From Bacillota bacterium (GTDB taxonomy: Bacteria > Bacillota > Clostridia > Christensenellales > UMGS416), in assembly GCA_023435705.1 (NCBI GenBank), contig JAEYRH010000009.1:310001-374000 (forward strand): a stretch of DNA of 64,000 nt, in the 5' to 3' direction. Below are positions 55,935-63,548 of the stretch, piece after piece. The position numbers were made by a program, and so were the translations under genes. How positions within the stretch are numbered: the first letter of the stretch is position 1; each line of letters starts with the position of its first letter. The notes under the pieces are model-generated. The model had not been told where the DNA came from. It saw only the letters and a program-made list of their open reading frames with translations, and searched no databases.

Positions 55935-57845
55935 ATGTTTAGGAACATGAGAATCTACCGGAAATTGTTTCTGTCTTTTGGCATTGTGATGCTGTTTACC
56001 GTTGCTGTTGCCGTGTTCGGTTATTGCGGCATGAACGATCCTGGCAAAAAGGATCTGTGGATGGGGCTTCTGATTGGTTTTGGCGCGGCTTCCCTAATTG
56101 TATCCCTTTTGTTGTCACAGTTGGTGGCCCGGGGCATCAGTAAACCGATGAGCGAATTGGTGACTGTGGCCAACAAGCTTGCCGCAGGCGATATGGACGT
56201 GCTGGTGGAAGTGAAAGGCCAGGATGAGGTTGGGCAGCTGGCTGCAGCCTGCAAGAATATGGCAGACGCGATGAACCGCCTGCTAGCCGATACCAACATG
56301 CTTGCCAGCTCTTTGCTGGCTGGCAAGCTGGCCATTCGCGTGGATGCTTCGCAGCACCAGGGTGAATACGGCAAGATCATTGAAAGCTTTAATACGGCGC
56401 TCGAGGCCATCATTGCACCGGTGGATGAATCCATCTCGGTGCTCATGAACATTTCCAACAATGACCTCACCGAGCGCTTGAAAGGCACCTACAGCGGCGA
56501 CATGAAGGTGCTGGCACGGGCTGTCAACACCACGATCGACCATATGACCAGCATCCAAAACGTGTTTATAGATCTGGCTCGCGGCGACTGGTCAAAGCTC
56601 GAGGAGTTTGAGCAGGACGGCGCCCGCAGCGAAAACGACCTGATGGTGCCCGCCATCATCAAGACAAAAAACACGCTGAACAGCCTGATCAACGATGCCA
56701 ACCTGCTCACCGAGCAAGCCGTAAGCGGCAATCTGGACGTCCGGGTAGACGCCGGCCGATATGAAGGCCAATATGGCCAGCTGATTGACGGCATCAACAG
56801 CATCATCGATGCGATTGCCGCGCCGCTCAACGAAGCCCGCGGTGTGCTGGAGGCCATGGCCGCCAACGACTTCACCGCCGGCATGAGCGACGGGTATCAT
56901 GGATCTTTCGCCAACTTGTCGCAGTCCATCAACAGCGTGCTGGATACGCTGAACCAGACGCTAAGCGACATCAACAACGCCGCTGAGCAAGTGGCATCCG
57001 GCACCCGCCAGGTTGCTTCAGGCAGCCAGGCGCTCTCGCAGGGCGCCACCGAGCAGGCAGGCGCCATCGAGCAGCTCAACGCGTCGCTTTCTGAGATTGC
57101 CGGGCAGACCCGACAGAACGCCTTCAACGCCGGTGAGGCCAGCACCCTGGCTGTGGCTGCCCGCGACAACGCGGTGGACGGCAACGACCGCATGAAGGAG
57201 CTGCAGAAGGCGATGGGCGAGATCAACGATGCCTCGTCCAGTATTTCCAAGATCATCAAGGTCATAGACGAGATCGCCTTCCAGACCAACCTGCTGGCCC
57301 TGAACGCAGCCGTGGAGGCCGCCCGCGCCGGGCAGCACGGCAAGGGCTTCGCCGTTGTGGCCGAGGAAGTGCGCAACCTTGCGCAGCGCAGCGCCGGAGC
57401 CGCCAAAGAAACCACATCCCTCATCGAGGAGTCAATCAAGAAAGTAAAGGCAGGCACCAAGATCGCCAACGGCACCGCCGAGGCGCTCACCAGGATCGTG
57501 GACGGTGTGGAAAAGGCGACCGAGCTTGTGGGCGGCATAGCGAGCGCCTCCAATGAGCAGGCAACCGCCGTGGCCCAGGTCAACAAGGGCATCGAGCAGG
57601 TTAGCCAGGTCACCCAGACCAACTCTGCCACCGCCGAGGAAAGCGCCGCCGCCAGCGAGCAGCTCTCCAGCCAGGCCACGCTGCTGATGGGCATGGTCGG
57701 GCGCTTCAGCCTGCGGGGCCAGTCTGTGGCCGGCGGGCAGCGCGCTTCCTTCCAGCCCAAAGATGAAGCCAAGGCAATGGGCACGGGCCGTGCTTCCCGC
57801 AAGCCGGGCATCGCCTTGAACGACAGGGAATTTGGAAAATACTGA
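55935..57845 (+). CDS. Methyl-accepting chemotaxis protein without a sensor domain
   Basis: A 636-residue receptor. Two TM helices lie close together (about 11-31 and 41-63) with only about nine outer residues between, so there is no external sensing domain. A HAMP domain (about 64-118) and two further HAMP-like repeats (NISNNDLTERLKGTY, MAANDFTAGMSDGYH) lead to the signalling domain, whose tip reads EIAFQTNLLALNAAVEAARA followed by GKGFAVVAEEVRNLA. It probably senses an intracellular or membrane signal. No flagellar or che genes are in the window; with type IV pili nearby it could steer twitching. AAGGGACTGGCAT precedes the ATG at 55935. Confidence 0.92.
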   Translation: MFRNMRIYRKLFLSFGIVMLFTVAVAVFGYCGMNDPGKKDLWMGLLIGFGAASLIVSLLLSQLVARGISKPMSELVTVANKLAAGDMDVLVEVKGQDEVGQLAAACKNMADAMNRLLADTNMLASSLLAGKLAIRVDASQHQGEYGKIIESFNTALEAIIAPVDESISVLMNISNNDLTERLKGTYSGDMKVLARAVNTTIDHMTSIQNVFIDLARGDWSKLEEFEQDGARSENDLMVPAIIKTKNTLNSLINDANLLTEQAVSGNLDVRVDAGRYEGQYGQLIDGINSIIDAIAAPLNEARGVLEAMAANDFTAGMSDGYHGSFANLSQSINSVLDTLNQTLSDINNAAEQVASGTRQVASGSQALSQGATEQAGAIEQLNASLSEIAGQTRQNAFNAGEASTLAVAARDNAVDGNDRMKELQKAMGEINDASSSISKIIKVIDEIAFQTNLLALNAAVEAARAGQHGKGFAVVAEEVRNLAQRSAGAAKETTSLIEESIKKVKAGTKIANGTAEALTRIVDGVEKATELVGGIASASNEQATAVAQVNKGIEQVSQVTQTNSATAEESAAASEQLSSQATLLMGMVGRFSLRGQSVAGGQRASFQPKDEAKAMGTGRASRKPGIALNDREFGKY

Positions 57846-57860
57846 TCAATTGCTCCATTT

Positions 57861-57890
57861 AAGGCCGGGCACCGAAGGGAGCCCGGCCTT
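57861..57890 (+). terminator. Terminator after the chemoreceptor gene
   Basis: AAGGCCGGGC and GCCCGGCCTT form a perfect 10-bp stem; the following T-tract (TGGTCTGTTT) is weak, allowing some read-through to the hemerythrin gene. Confidence 0.65.
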
Positions 57891-57955
57891 TGGTCTGTTT
57901 CAGAGACAGGGGCTGTGGGTATTTAGAGGTAGAATCTATATTTGGAGTGGAATGT

Positions 57956-58360
57956 ATGGAATGGGCAGATAACCTTTCCGTCGGTGTGGACACAATCGAC
58001 AACCAGCACAAGGAATTGATCAGCCGGGTAAACAAGTTTTTTGCCGCTTTGCGCAGCGAAAACAGCAGGGAGGAAACGCTGAAGGTGCTGGCGTTCCTTT
58101 CCAGTTATGTGGTGAACCATTTCCGTGATGAGGAAGCCATCCAGGTGCGATGCAATTACCCGAAGTACCAAGAGCACCGCAAGCTGCACAAGGAGTTTCT
58201 TGACACAGTGAAGGAGATGACGGCGGATATTGAGAAGAACGGCATCACCACTGCTTCCAGCACGATGATCGCAATGACCGTGTCCAACTGGCTGGTGAAC
58301 CACATCAGCCGGCAGGATGCGGATATCGGCAGACATATCAGGGCCAGCGGGCAGGCGTAA
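57956..58360 (+). CDS. Bacteriohemerythrin
   Basis: A 134-residue hemerythrin with the complete di-iron ligand set: His in DNQHKEL, His and Glu in VNHFRDEEA, HxxxH in EHRKLHKEF and HxxxxD in NHISRQDAD. It binds oxygen at a non-haem di-iron site and could buffer or report oxygen for an anaerobe. It follows the chemoreceptor gene after 110 bp; hemerythrins are often linked to chemoreceptors, so the pair may form an aerotaxis-like unit. TTTGGAGTGGAATGT precedes the ATG at 57956. A hairpin terminator follows. Confidence 0.93.
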   Translation: MEWADNLSVGVDTIDNQHKELISRVNKFFAALRSENSREETLKVLAFLSSYVVNHFRDEEAIQVRCNYPKYQEHRKLHKEFLDTVKEMTADIEKNGITTASSTMIAMTVSNWLVNHISRQDADIGRHIRASGQA

Positions 58361-58386
58361 TAGAAGTATTAGTTCGATAGGATGAG

Positions 58387-58410
58387 GGCTGGGTGGTTAC
58401 CTGGCCTTTT
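58387..58410 (+). terminator. Terminator after hemerythrin
   Basis: GGCTGGGT and ACCTGGCC pair with two wobble pairs around GGTT, followed by TTTT. Confidence 0.65.
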
Positions 58411-58518
58411 CTGTATTGCCTAGTTATTTGGAAATGCAGTTCGTGTGATTCTTGTGAGATTCTCTTCCGCTTTTTTGTCTAGGTGATACCGACTTGTCAA
58501 TTTCCAATACATATTGTT

Positions 58519-58547
58519 TTTCACATTCCATTTCACCGTGTTATAAT
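58519..58547 (+). promoter_or_regulatory. nfnAB promoter
   Basis: TTTCAC (58519-58524), a 17-bp spacer and TATAAT (58542-58547), 39 bp before the nfnA start codon. Confidence 0.6.
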
Positions 58548-58585
58548 ACATCCAGACTTATAAATACCACATGGAGGTAACCCCC

Positions 58586-59416
58586 TTGTATCAGATTCTG
58601 ACGAAAAGCCAGATCGGGCCTGATACCTACCGCATGGATATTCTGGCCCCCCGGGCTGCCAGGCGCGCCCAACCGGGCCAGTTCGTGATGTTGCGTGTGA
58701 ATGAGCAAGGCGAGCGTTTCCCGCTCACGATGGCCGATGTGGATCATGAAAAGGGAATTGTGACAATTATTTTTCAGGCTGTGGGCCATGCCACAAGGCT
58801 GCTGGCTTCGATGGAGCCCGGCCAGGCGCTGCTGGACTTTTTGGGCCCGCTGGGCAAACCTGCGGCGCTGCCGGACCACGGCCATGTGCTGTGCGTGGGC
58901 GGCGGTGTGGGCGTGGCCGTGGTTTATCCGGAAGTGAAGGCGCTCTATGAGCGCGGCGTGGATGTGGACGTGATCATCGGCGCCCGCAATGCGGACCTGA
59001 TCATACTGGAAGACGAGGTCCGCGCCGTGTGCAACCGGCTCTTCATCACCACCGACGATGGCTCCAGGGGCCGCAAAGGCTTAGTCACCGACGTGCTGAA
59101 GGAACTGCTGGAAGCTGAGCATTACGACGAGGTGATCACGATCGGGCCTGTCATCATGATGAAGTTCGTGAGCAAGCTGACCAAGGAATACGGCGTGAAG
59201 ACCTGGGCCAGCATGAACCCCATCATGGTGGACGGCACCGGTATGTGCGGCGGCTGCCGGATTAGTGTGGGCGGCGAGGCCAAATACGCCTGTGTGGATG
59301 GCCCGGAGTTTGACGCCCACCAGGTGGATTTTGACGAGGCGATGAAGCGGCTGACCGCCTATCGCGGAGAAGAAAAGGCAGCCAGCGAGCGGCATGCCTG
59401 CAAGGTGGGTGGTTGA
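58586..59416 (+). CDS. nfnA: NfnA: FAD/NAD- and 2Fe-2S-binding transhydrogenase small subunit
   Basis: A 276-residue protein of the sulfide/dihydroorotate dehydrogenase-like FAD/NAD-binding family. FAD-binding FPLTMADVD, NAD-binding VLCVGGGVGVA and a 2Fe-2S site (MCGGCRIS ... CVDGPEF, about Cys221, 224, 236) match NfnA. With NfnB it catalyses flavin-based electron bifurcation between NADPH, NADH and ferredoxin. I start at TTG 58586 (MYQILTKSQI, family-like) after GGAGGTAACCCCC rather than at an ATG inside that site. The nfnB start codon is one base after its stop. Confidence 0.9.
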   Translation: MYQILTKSQIGPDTYRMDILAPRAARRAQPGQFVMLRVNEQGERFPLTMADVDHEKGIVTIIFQAVGHATRLLASMEPGQALLDFLGPLGKPAALPDHGHVLCVGGGVGVAVVYPEVKALYERGVDVDVIIGARNADLIILEDEVRAVCNRLFITTDDGSRGRKGLVTDVLKELLEAEHYDEVITIGPVIMMKFVSKLTKEYGVKTWASMNPIMVDGTGMCGGCRISVGGEAKYACVDGPEFDAHQVDFDEAMKRLTAYRGEEKAASERHACKVGG

Positions 59417-59417
59417 G

Positions 59418-60797
59418 ATGGCGATGAAGGAACGGATGCATATGGACGCGCGGGACGCGGCGGAGCGTGCCCGCTGCTTTGACGAAGTGGCGCTGGGCTA
59501 CACCGAAGAGCAGGCGATGGCCGAGGCTGAACGCTGCATCAACTGCAAAAAACCCGGCTGTGTGGCCGGATGCCCGGTCAGCGTGCCGATCCCCCAGTTT
59601 ATCGGCCACATCAAGGCCGGTGAGTTTGACAAGGCGTATGAAATAATCACCAGCACCAACAGCCTGCCCGGCGTGTGCGGCCGCGTGTGCCCGCAGGAGG
59701 AGCAGTGCGAAAAATTGTGTGTGTTTCAGAAGGCCGGCCGGCCCATCGCCATCGGCAACCTGGAGCGCTTCGCCGCCGATTACGCCCGCAAGGCCAGTTT
59801 GAAGGATCTGCATAAGGAAGCGCCCAACGGCAAAAAGGTTGCCGTGGTGGGCTCTGGCCCTGCCGGCCTCACCTGCGCAGGCGATCTGGCGCGGCTTGGT
59901 TATGATGTGACAATCTTTGAGGCTCTGCACACACCGGGCGGCGTGCTGGTTTATGGCATCCCCGAGTTCCGCCTGCCCAAGAGCATCGTGGCCGACGAAA
60001 TCGCCGGCCTCAAAGAGCTGGGCGTGAAGCTTGAGTCCAATGTGGCCGTGGGCTATGGCACGCCCATCGACCAACTGCTGGAGGAAGAGGGCTTTCAGGC
60101 TGTGTTCATCGGCTCCGGGGCCGGGCTGCCGCAGTTTATGAAAATCCCCGGTGAGAATCTGATCGGTGTTTATTCCGCCAATGAGTTTTTAACACGCATC
60201 AACCTGATGAAGGCTTATCAACCTGACGCCGCCACGCCGGTGAAAAAGGGCCGCAGGGTGGCTGTGGTCGGCGGCGGCAATGTGGCAATGGACGCCGCAC
60301 GCTGCGCACTCCGGATGGGCGCTGAAGAGGTGCACATCGTCTACCGCCGGTCCCGCACAGAAATGCCTGCCCGCGCCGAAGAGGTTGTGCACGCCGAGGA
60401 GGAGGGCATCATCTTCGATATGCTCACCAACCCCATCGAGGTGCTGGGGCAGGACGGCTTCGTGACTGGCCTCAAGTGCGTGAAGATGGCGCTGGGCAAG
60501 CCGGACAGCAGCGGCCGCCGGGGCGTGAAGCCCATTGATGGCAGCGAGTTCACGATGGATTGCGACGTGGTGGTCATTGCCATCGGCACCCGACCGAACC
60601 CCGCACTCACCAACAGCGAGCCCCGAATCAAAATCCAGAAATGGGGCGGAATCGTGGTGGAGGAGGAGACCGGCGCGACCAGCCTGCCCGGCGTATATGC
60701 CGGCGGCGATGCTGTGACCGGCGCTGCCACTGTGATTTTGGCGATGGGCGCTGGCAAGAAAGCTGCGGCAGCGATCCACAAGAGGTTGACAGAGTAG
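59418..60797 (+). CDS. nfnB: NfnB: NADPH-dependent glutamate synthase-like/transhydrogenase large subunit
   Basis: A 459-residue flavoprotein of the GltD family. N-terminal cysteines (CINCKKPGCVAGCP and CGRVCPQEEQCEKLC) bind two 4Fe-4S clusters, VAVVGSGPAGLTCA binds FAD, and VAVVGGGNVAMDAAR binds NADPH. The final GVYAGGDAVTGAATVILAMG is typical. Annotated elsewhere as gltA or as NfnB; the adjoining nfnA gene favours the ferredoxin:NADP oxidoreductase role. The ATG at 59418 is one base past the nfnA stop, after GGTGG. Such bifurcation balances NADPH and ferredoxin in anaerobes. Confidence 0.92.
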   Translation: MAMKERMHMDARDAAERARCFDEVALGYTEEQAMAEAERCINCKKPGCVAGCPVSVPIPQFIGHIKAGEFDKAYEIITSTNSLPGVCGRVCPQEEQCEKLCVFQKAGRPIAIGNLERFAADYARKASLKDLHKEAPNGKKVAVVGSGPAGLTCAGDLARLGYDVTIFEALHTPGGVLVYGIPEFRLPKSIVADEIAGLKELGVKLESNVAVGYGTPIDQLLEEEGFQAVFIGSGAGLPQFMKIPGENLIGVYSANEFLTRINLMKAYQPDAATPVKKGRRVAVVGGGNVAMDAARCALRMGAEEVHIVYRRSRTEMPARAEEVVHAEEEGIIFDMLTNPIEVLGQDGFVTGLKCVKMALGKPDSSGRRGVKPIDGSEFTMDCDVVVIAIGTRPNPALTNSEPRIKIQKWGGIVVEEETGATSLPGVYAGGDAVTGAATVILAMGAGKKAAAAIHKRLTE

Positions 60798-60838
60798 GCT
60801 GAACCAATAGAGTGCACCCATTGCCTTAGCGTTGTTGC

Positions 60839-60860
60839 GGGCCGGTACAGAGCCCGGCCC
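60839..60860. repeat. GC-rich palindrome
   Basis: GGGCCGG (60839-60845) pairs with CCGGCCC (60854-60860). The loop TACAGAGC is nearly the complement of that at 15253-15260. Confidence 0.55.
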
Positions 60861-60910
60861 GTACATTGAGTCGTATATTCCAAGAAGTGTCCTATTCCCA
60901 ACAACAGAGG

Positions 60911-60930
60911 TGCGGGGCGCCAGCCCCGCA
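60911..60930. repeat. GC-rich palindrome
   Basis: TGCGGGGC-GCCA-GCCCCGCA, a perfect 8-bp stem. Confidence 0.6.
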
Positions 60931-61039
60931 ACAGACACCCCCTCTCCACGGCAGCTTCGGCAGAATCGTGTCTATTTGCGGGGAGGGGGCAGGGGGTGGG
61001 TATTCGAAAACGGTGTCACTTCCAGAATTTGTGAATCTA

Positions 61040-61048
61040 TGCTATACT
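61040..61048 (+). promoter_or_regulatory. Extended -10 promoter of obg
   Basis: TGCTATACT with no clear -35; the hairpin 61058-61084 would fall at the start of the transcript. Confidence 0.5.
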
Positions 61049-61057
61049 ATCGTTTGA

Positions 61058-61084
61058 GTAGGGGTTCAAATCTTGAACCCCTAC
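61058..61084. repeat. GTAGGGG-type palindrome
   Basis: GTAGGGGTTCAA-ATC-TTGAACCCCTAC, a perfect 12-bp stem just downstream of the obg -10 box. Best-conserved member of the family. Confidence 0.7.
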
Positions 61085-61149
61085 ATGTCATCCAGGCAGA
61101 AAACCAATACTAGGGGCAGAAACCAACAAGCCCATGAAGTGAGAGAAAA

Positions 61150-62415
61150 ATGTTTGTAGATATCGCGAAAATCCTCATCAAGTCCGGCGACGGCGGCAAC
61201 GGCAAGGTGTCTCTCCACCGCTCGGCGATGGTGCAAAAGGGCGGCCCGGACGGCGGCGACGGCGGGCGGGGCGGCAGCATCATCTTTGAGGCAGACCCAG
61301 GCATGCGCACGCTGCTGGACTTCCGCTATCAGCGGAAGTTTGAGGCGGTGAATGGCGAGCCCGGCGGCGCCAACAAGTGCTTTGGCAAGGATGGGGAAGA
61401 CCTCATCATCAAAGTGCCGGTGGGCACCGTGATCCGTGAGATGGAGTCTGGCCGTGTGGTGGCCGACATGTATCTGCCCGGCGAGCGCCGCATGGTGCTG
61501 CGAGGTGGTCGCGGCGGCTGGGGCAATGTGCACTACGCCACACCCACCCGTCAGGCGCCCAACTTCGCCCAGCCGGGGCAGAAGACCAAGAGCTATGAGG
61601 TGTCGCTGGAGCTCAAGACCATAGCGGACGTGGGCCTTGTGGGCTTCCCCAATGTGGGCAAGTCCACAATGCTTTCGGTGGTCACCCGCGCCCGCCCGAA
61701 GATCGCGAACTACCACTTCACCACGCTGTCACCCAACCTGGGTGTGGCCGAGGTGGATGGAAAGAGCTTTTTGGTGGCAGACATCCCCGGCCTGATCGAA
61801 AACGCCCACGAAGGCGCCGGCCTTGGGCACGACTTCCTCCGGCATGTGGAACGCACGAGGCTTCTGGTGCATGTGATCGATGCCTCCGGCAGTGAGGACC
61901 GTGACCCGGTGCAGGACTTTGAGCAGATCAACCGGGAGCTGCGCCTTTATAGCGCTGTGTTGGCTGACCGCCCTCAGATCGTGGCCGCCAACAAGACTGA
62001 TCTGCCCGACGCAGAGGTCTATCTGGAGGAGCTTACCAATCACTGCAAAGCGCAGGGCTATGAGGTGTATCCGGTATCCGCCGCCACCAACCAGGGTTTG
62101 TTGGAGCTGATGCGCGCAGTGGCCAAAAAGCTGGCTGAGCTGCCCCCCGTGGAGGTGTTCCATGAGGAGATGGAGGAGCTGGAGTCGCTGCCCAACAACG
62201 ACTACACCGTGGACATGGAGGATGATGTCTATGTGGTGACCGGGCCGCTGATCACCAAGATCATTGACTCCACCAACTTCTCCGACAGCGTGAGCATGCA
62301 GTTTTTTGAGCGCAGGCTTTATGAAACAGGGATCATTGACAGGCTCCGGGAGATGGGGGCCAAGCATGATGACACGGTGAGGCTCAATGAGCTGGAGTTT
62401 GAGTTCTGGGATTAA
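61150..62415 (+). CDS. obg: GTPase Obg
   Basis: A 421-residue ribosome-assembly GTPase. The Gly-rich Obg fold (about 1-158; KSGDGGNGKVSLHRS, GGDGGRGGSI) precedes a G domain with G1 GFPNVGKST (168-176), G3 DIPGLIENAHEGAGLG and G4 NKTD, then an OCT domain ending VRLNELEFEFWD. All parts are complete. The ATG at 61150 has a weak site (GTGAGAGAAAA). It leads an operon with lgt, 23 bp on. The final 47 bp recur, slightly changed, right after lgt. Confidence 0.97.
   Translation: MFVDIAKILIKSGDGGNGKVSLHRSAMVQKGGPDGGDGGRGGSIIFEADPGMRTLLDFRYQRKFEAVNGEPGGANKCFGKDGEDLIIKVPVGTVIREMESGRVVADMYLPGERRMVLRGGRGGWGNVHYATPTRQAPNFAQPGQKTKSYEVSLELKTIADVGLVGFPNVGKSTMLSVVTRARPKIANYHFTTLSPNLGVAEVDGKSFLVADIPGLIENAHEGAGLGHDFLRHVERTRLLVHVIDASGSEDRDPVQDFEQINRELRLYSAVLADRPQIVAANKTDLPDAEVYLEELTNHCKAQGYEVYPVSAATNQGLLELMRAVAKKLAELPPVEVFHEEMEELESLPNNDYTVDMEDDVYVVTGPLITKIIDSTNFSDSVSMQFFERRLYETGIIDRLREMGAKHDDTVRLNELEFEFWD
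62367..62413 (+). repeat. obg 3' end, original copy of a direct repeat
   Basis: 47-bp segment encoding the last residues of Obg; 43 of 47 bases match 63207-63253, offset exactly 840 bp. Confidence 0.9.
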
Positions 62416-62438
62416 GCCGGAACCAGAAGGATATTGGG

Positions 62439-63209
62439 ATGTACAACAACCTGTTTTCGATTGGCCCTGTAACGGTGCATGGTTATGGGCTCATGATCGC
62501 AGTCGGCGTGATCCTGGCTGTGATTCTGGCTGTGCTCCGCTCCCCCAAAAGGGGGCTGGACGAAAACATGATTTATGGCATCGGTATTGTAGCGCTTCTG
62601 TCGGGCTTTTTTGGTGCAAAGCTTCTATACTGCCTGATCAATTTTAAATCATTTCTAGATAATCCCTGGGAATTCTTATCCGGCAGCGGGTTTGTGGTTT
62701 ATGGGGGCATCGTTGGGGGCGTGGTCGCGGCGATGCTCTACTGCCGTGTTAAAAGGGTCTCTTTCTCGAAATACCTCGACCTTCTGGCGCCGTCGGTGGC
62801 ACTGGCGCAGGGGTTCGGACGGATCGGGTGCTTCCTTGCGGGTTGCTGCTACGGTCGTGAAACTGACACCTGGTATGGTGTCACATTTCCCGATGGCAGC
62901 CTTGCGCCCGGCGGTGTGCAGCTCATCCCGACGCAGCTTATCTCCAGCGCGGGGGATTTTGCCATTGCTCTGCTGCTGCTTCTCCATGCAAGGAAAACTC
63001 GTCCGGACGGGAAAACCGGCGCACTTTATCTCGTCCTCTACAGTGTGGGGCGCTTCTTCATTGAGTTTTTGCGCAATGACTATCGCGGCAGCATCGCTTT
63101 CCTGTCCACGTCACAATTCATCGCGCTCTTTATCCTTGCTTTGGGGTTTGCTTTGTACTTTTCCAAAAAGCCAAACGCTGCGTCCTTGGTCGGGGATGGG
63201 CAGGTGTGA
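62439..63209 (+). CDS. lgt: Prolipoprotein diacylglyceryl transferase
   Basis: A 256-residue, seven-helix enzyme that adds diacylglycerol from phosphatidylglycerol to the lipobox Cys of lipoproteins; the window encodes several clients. The signature GRIGCFLAGCCYGRETD (about 127-143), an HGYG near the start (VHGYGLMIAVG) and a SVGRFFIEFLRNDYRG tail are diagnostic. It is 23 bp downstream of obg. Its stop codon is the first three bases of a repeat of the obg 3' end, implying that lgt was placed between two obg ends. A somewhat AT-richer stretch lies at about 62600-62690. Confidence 0.96.
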   Translation: MYNNLFSIGPVTVHGYGLMIAVGVILAVILAVLRSPKRGLDENMIYGIGIVALLSGFFGAKLLYCLINFKSFLDNPWEFLSGSGFVVYGGIVGGVVAAMLYCRVKRVSFSKYLDLLAPSVALAQGFGRIGCFLAGCCYGRETDTWYGVTFPDGSLAPGGVQLIPTQLISSAGDFAIALLLLLHARKTRPDGKTGALYLVLYSVGRFFIEFLRNDYRGSIAFLSTSQFIALFILALGFALYFSKKPNAASLVGDGQV

Positions 63210-63255
63210 TGATCCGGTGAGGCTCAATGATTTGGAGTTTGAGTTCTGGGATTGA
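63207..63255 (+). pseudogene. Remnant of an obg 3' end after lgt
   Basis: Encodes DDPVRLNDLEFEFWD plus a stop, against DDTVRLNELEFEFWD in obg. The first three bases are the lgt stop. It differs from the local obg at four of 47 bases and looks like the end of a related obg allele left by recombination. Confidence 0.8.
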
Positions 63256-63276
63256 TATGGTCTTGATTTCAACTGA

Positions 63277-63306
63277 GAACCCTGCCGAATCCGGCAGGGT
63301 TCTTTA
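63277..63306 (+). terminator. Terminator of the obg-lgt operon
   Basis: GAACCCTGCCG-AATC-CGGCAGGGTTC, a perfect 11-bp stem, followed by TTTATG. Confidence 0.82.
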
Positions 63307-63308
63307 TG

Positions 63309-63381
63309 TGGTAGGGGATCAAGGACTCGAACCTTGCCCCGGATATAAGCCGGAAGCTCTGACCGACTGAGCTAATCCCCC
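63309..63381 (-). tRNA. tRNA-Ile (anticodon TAT), short variable loop
   Basis: Reads GGGGGAT, TA, GCTC-AGTCGGTCA-GAGC, T, TCCGG-CTTATAT-CCGGG, G, CAAGG-TTCGAGT-CCTTG, ATCCCCT, A, CCA. All four arms pair (with G-T pairs at the acceptor end and at the top of the anticodon stem), and CCA is encoded. The anticodon UAU reads AUA. The variable loop is one nucleotide instead of the usual four or five, giving 73 nt with CCA. It could be functional but unusual, or a decaying copy. Confidence 0.8.
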
Positions 63382-63548
63382 ATATGTCTACCATTATACA
63401 GAAGAAGTATTCACCCCACAAGCACTTTGCAAATGGCTGCTTTGCATTCCAGTTTACTCAGCATCAGATTTGGGTTACACTATTCCCACCGTTTCCACCG
63501 GAAGAATCCTCTATCCGGTGAGGAAACAACATTTCTGGGGAGAACACT

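Larger units (their letters stand above)
60798..61149 (+). other. 352-bp repeat-rich region before obg
   Basis: No gene. It contains palindromes at 60839-60860, 60911-60930 and 61058-61084, a CACCCCCTCTCC/GGGAGGGGGCAGGGGGTG arrangement at 60936-60999, and an extended -10 TGCTATACT (61040-61048) that probably drives obg. At least four repeat elements have accumulated here. Confidence 0.6.
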
